From Acrocarpospora phusangensis (lineage in GTDB: Bacteria > Actinomycetota > Actinomycetes > Streptosporangiales > Streptosporangiaceae), in the NCBI RefSeq assembly GCF_016862995.1, contig NZ_BOOA01000004.1:62001-126000 (forward strand): DNA of 64,000 nt, in the 5' to 3' direction. Shown piece by piece: positions 63,603 to 64,000 of this stretch. A program made the translations under genes and the position numbers. A model generated the notes under the pieces. The model searched no databases. It was not told the origin of the DNA and saw nothing but the letters and a program-made list of their open reading frames with translations. The first letter of the stretch is position 1; every line of letters begins with the position of its first letter.

Positions 63603-64000
63603 TCATTCGACGTGTCGCCGTGGCCCTCACCGCGGCGTTGGCCCTGGGCGTGGGGGCCGTACCGGCCCAGGCGCAGGCGGCCCGGCCCGCCACTGCCCCC
63701 TCTGCCGCGGCCTCTGGCGCAGCCGATCCGATCGTGACGCCGCAGCCGGGCACGATCAAGCCGCACAAGGTGCGGTGGACGTCGGCGAAGCCGTACAAGA
63801 AGGGCAAGAAGAGCAGGTATCTCAAGGTGACCTGGTGGTCGGGGCCGCAGGAGTGCACCGCGCTGGACCACGTCAAGGTGAAGGAGACCCGCAAGAAGGT
63901 CACCGTCACCCTGTACGAGGGCTCGGTCCGCGACAACGGCATGTGCATCGCGATCGCGGTCAAGAAGGCCACCCTGGTCAAGCTCAAGTCCCCGCTGGGC
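63599..64000 (+). CDS. Exported paralogue of the preceding gene (cut by window end)
   Basis: At least 134 residues. A signal peptide (MIIRRVAVALTAALALGVGA, then VPAQAQA) lacks a lipobox, so the product is probably secreted. After a Pro/Ala-rich linker, TIKPHKVRWTSAKP and GPQECTALDHVKV, then VTLYEGSVRDNGMCIAIAVK, align closely with the neighbouring protein, including the two cysteines. ATG 63599 overlaps the upstream stop as ATGA, so the pair arose by tandem duplication and is cotranslated. No stop is reached before base 64000. Confidence 0.82.
   Translation, partial: MIIRRVAVALTAALALGVGAVPAQAQAARPATAPSAAASGAADPIVTPQPGTIKPHKVRWTSAKPYKKGKKSRYLKVTWWSGPQECTALDHVKVKETRKKVTVTLYEGSVRDNGMCIAIAVKKATLVKLKSPLG

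Overview
The window is a contiguous stretch of a high-GC (roughly 70 %) actinobacterial chromosome. Strong third-position GC bias, BldN/RsbN, BldC and a WhiJ-type regulator with DUF397 partners point to a sporulating, filamentous actinomycete. The gene order (menaquinone prenyl reductase, then nuoA-N, then polyprenyl synthase; rex, then hem genes, beside bldN) fits the Streptosporangiaceae/Nonomuraea group. That placement is an inference from gene content; no rRNA is present. I saw no tRNA, rRNA, CRISPR array or intact transposase.

Layout. 1-2857: tail of a sensor kinase with its LuxR-type response regulator, a DUF2306 membrane protein and a quinone-oxidoreductase-like MDR enzyme. 2858-7044: secreted or envelope proteins (PD40/RTX protein, beta-helix protein, unknown secreted protein), with an erythromycin-esterase-like remnant and a small conserved protein between them. 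7107-8834: msrA and rarD. 8835-9807: a gene-poor island holding a gene remnant, a near-perfect ~77-bp inverted repeat, a 28-bp-period array and G-quadruplex motifs. 9808-27218 (minus strand): one long operon of a menaquinone prenyl reductase, all 14 complex I genes nuoA-N and a polyprenyl diphosphate synthase, mostly joined by ATGA/GTGA overlaps and preceded by a perfect Rex operator. 27427-29974: a WhiJ-like regulator with two DUF397 partners, then menG. 30069-33747: a secreted beta-propeller, DUF4229, BldC, a putative zinc metallopeptidase with a small acidic partner, and a PLDc_N protein. 33758-37493: the cytochrome c maturation set resA-ccdA-resB-ccsB. 37588-46911: a histidine phosphatase, a LysR regulator, then haem synthesis (hemL, hemB, hemD fusion, hemC, hemA) led by rex. 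47073-56200: a conserved developmental block (glutaredoxin-like protein, membrane-ABM fusion, bldN, rsbN, HAD phosphatase, plsC, epimerase, bS22, BldC-like HTH, phosphatase-like protein, acuC). 56234-63084: an adaptor/ATPase/permease export set, an MFS exporter, proC and an ABC-2 exporter. 63123-64000: two tandem exported paralogues, the second cut by the window end.

How the genes work together. Most of the core is respiration: menG and the prenyl reductase tailor menaquinone, the polyprenyl synthase makes its side chain, complex I reduces it, the Res/Ccs genes mature c-type cytochromes and the hem genes supply haem. Rex, which senses NADH/NAD+, has candidate operators both at its own rex-hem promoter and in front of the prenyl reductase-nuo operon, so one redox sensor encoded here probably coordinates both blocks. 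The developmental regulators (BldN/RsbN, BldC, BldC-like HTH, WhiJ-like) are interleaved with this respiratory core.

Limits. Functions come from recognised motifs and remembered family sequences, without a database search. Start codons were chosen by ribosome-binding site, overlap and family length.
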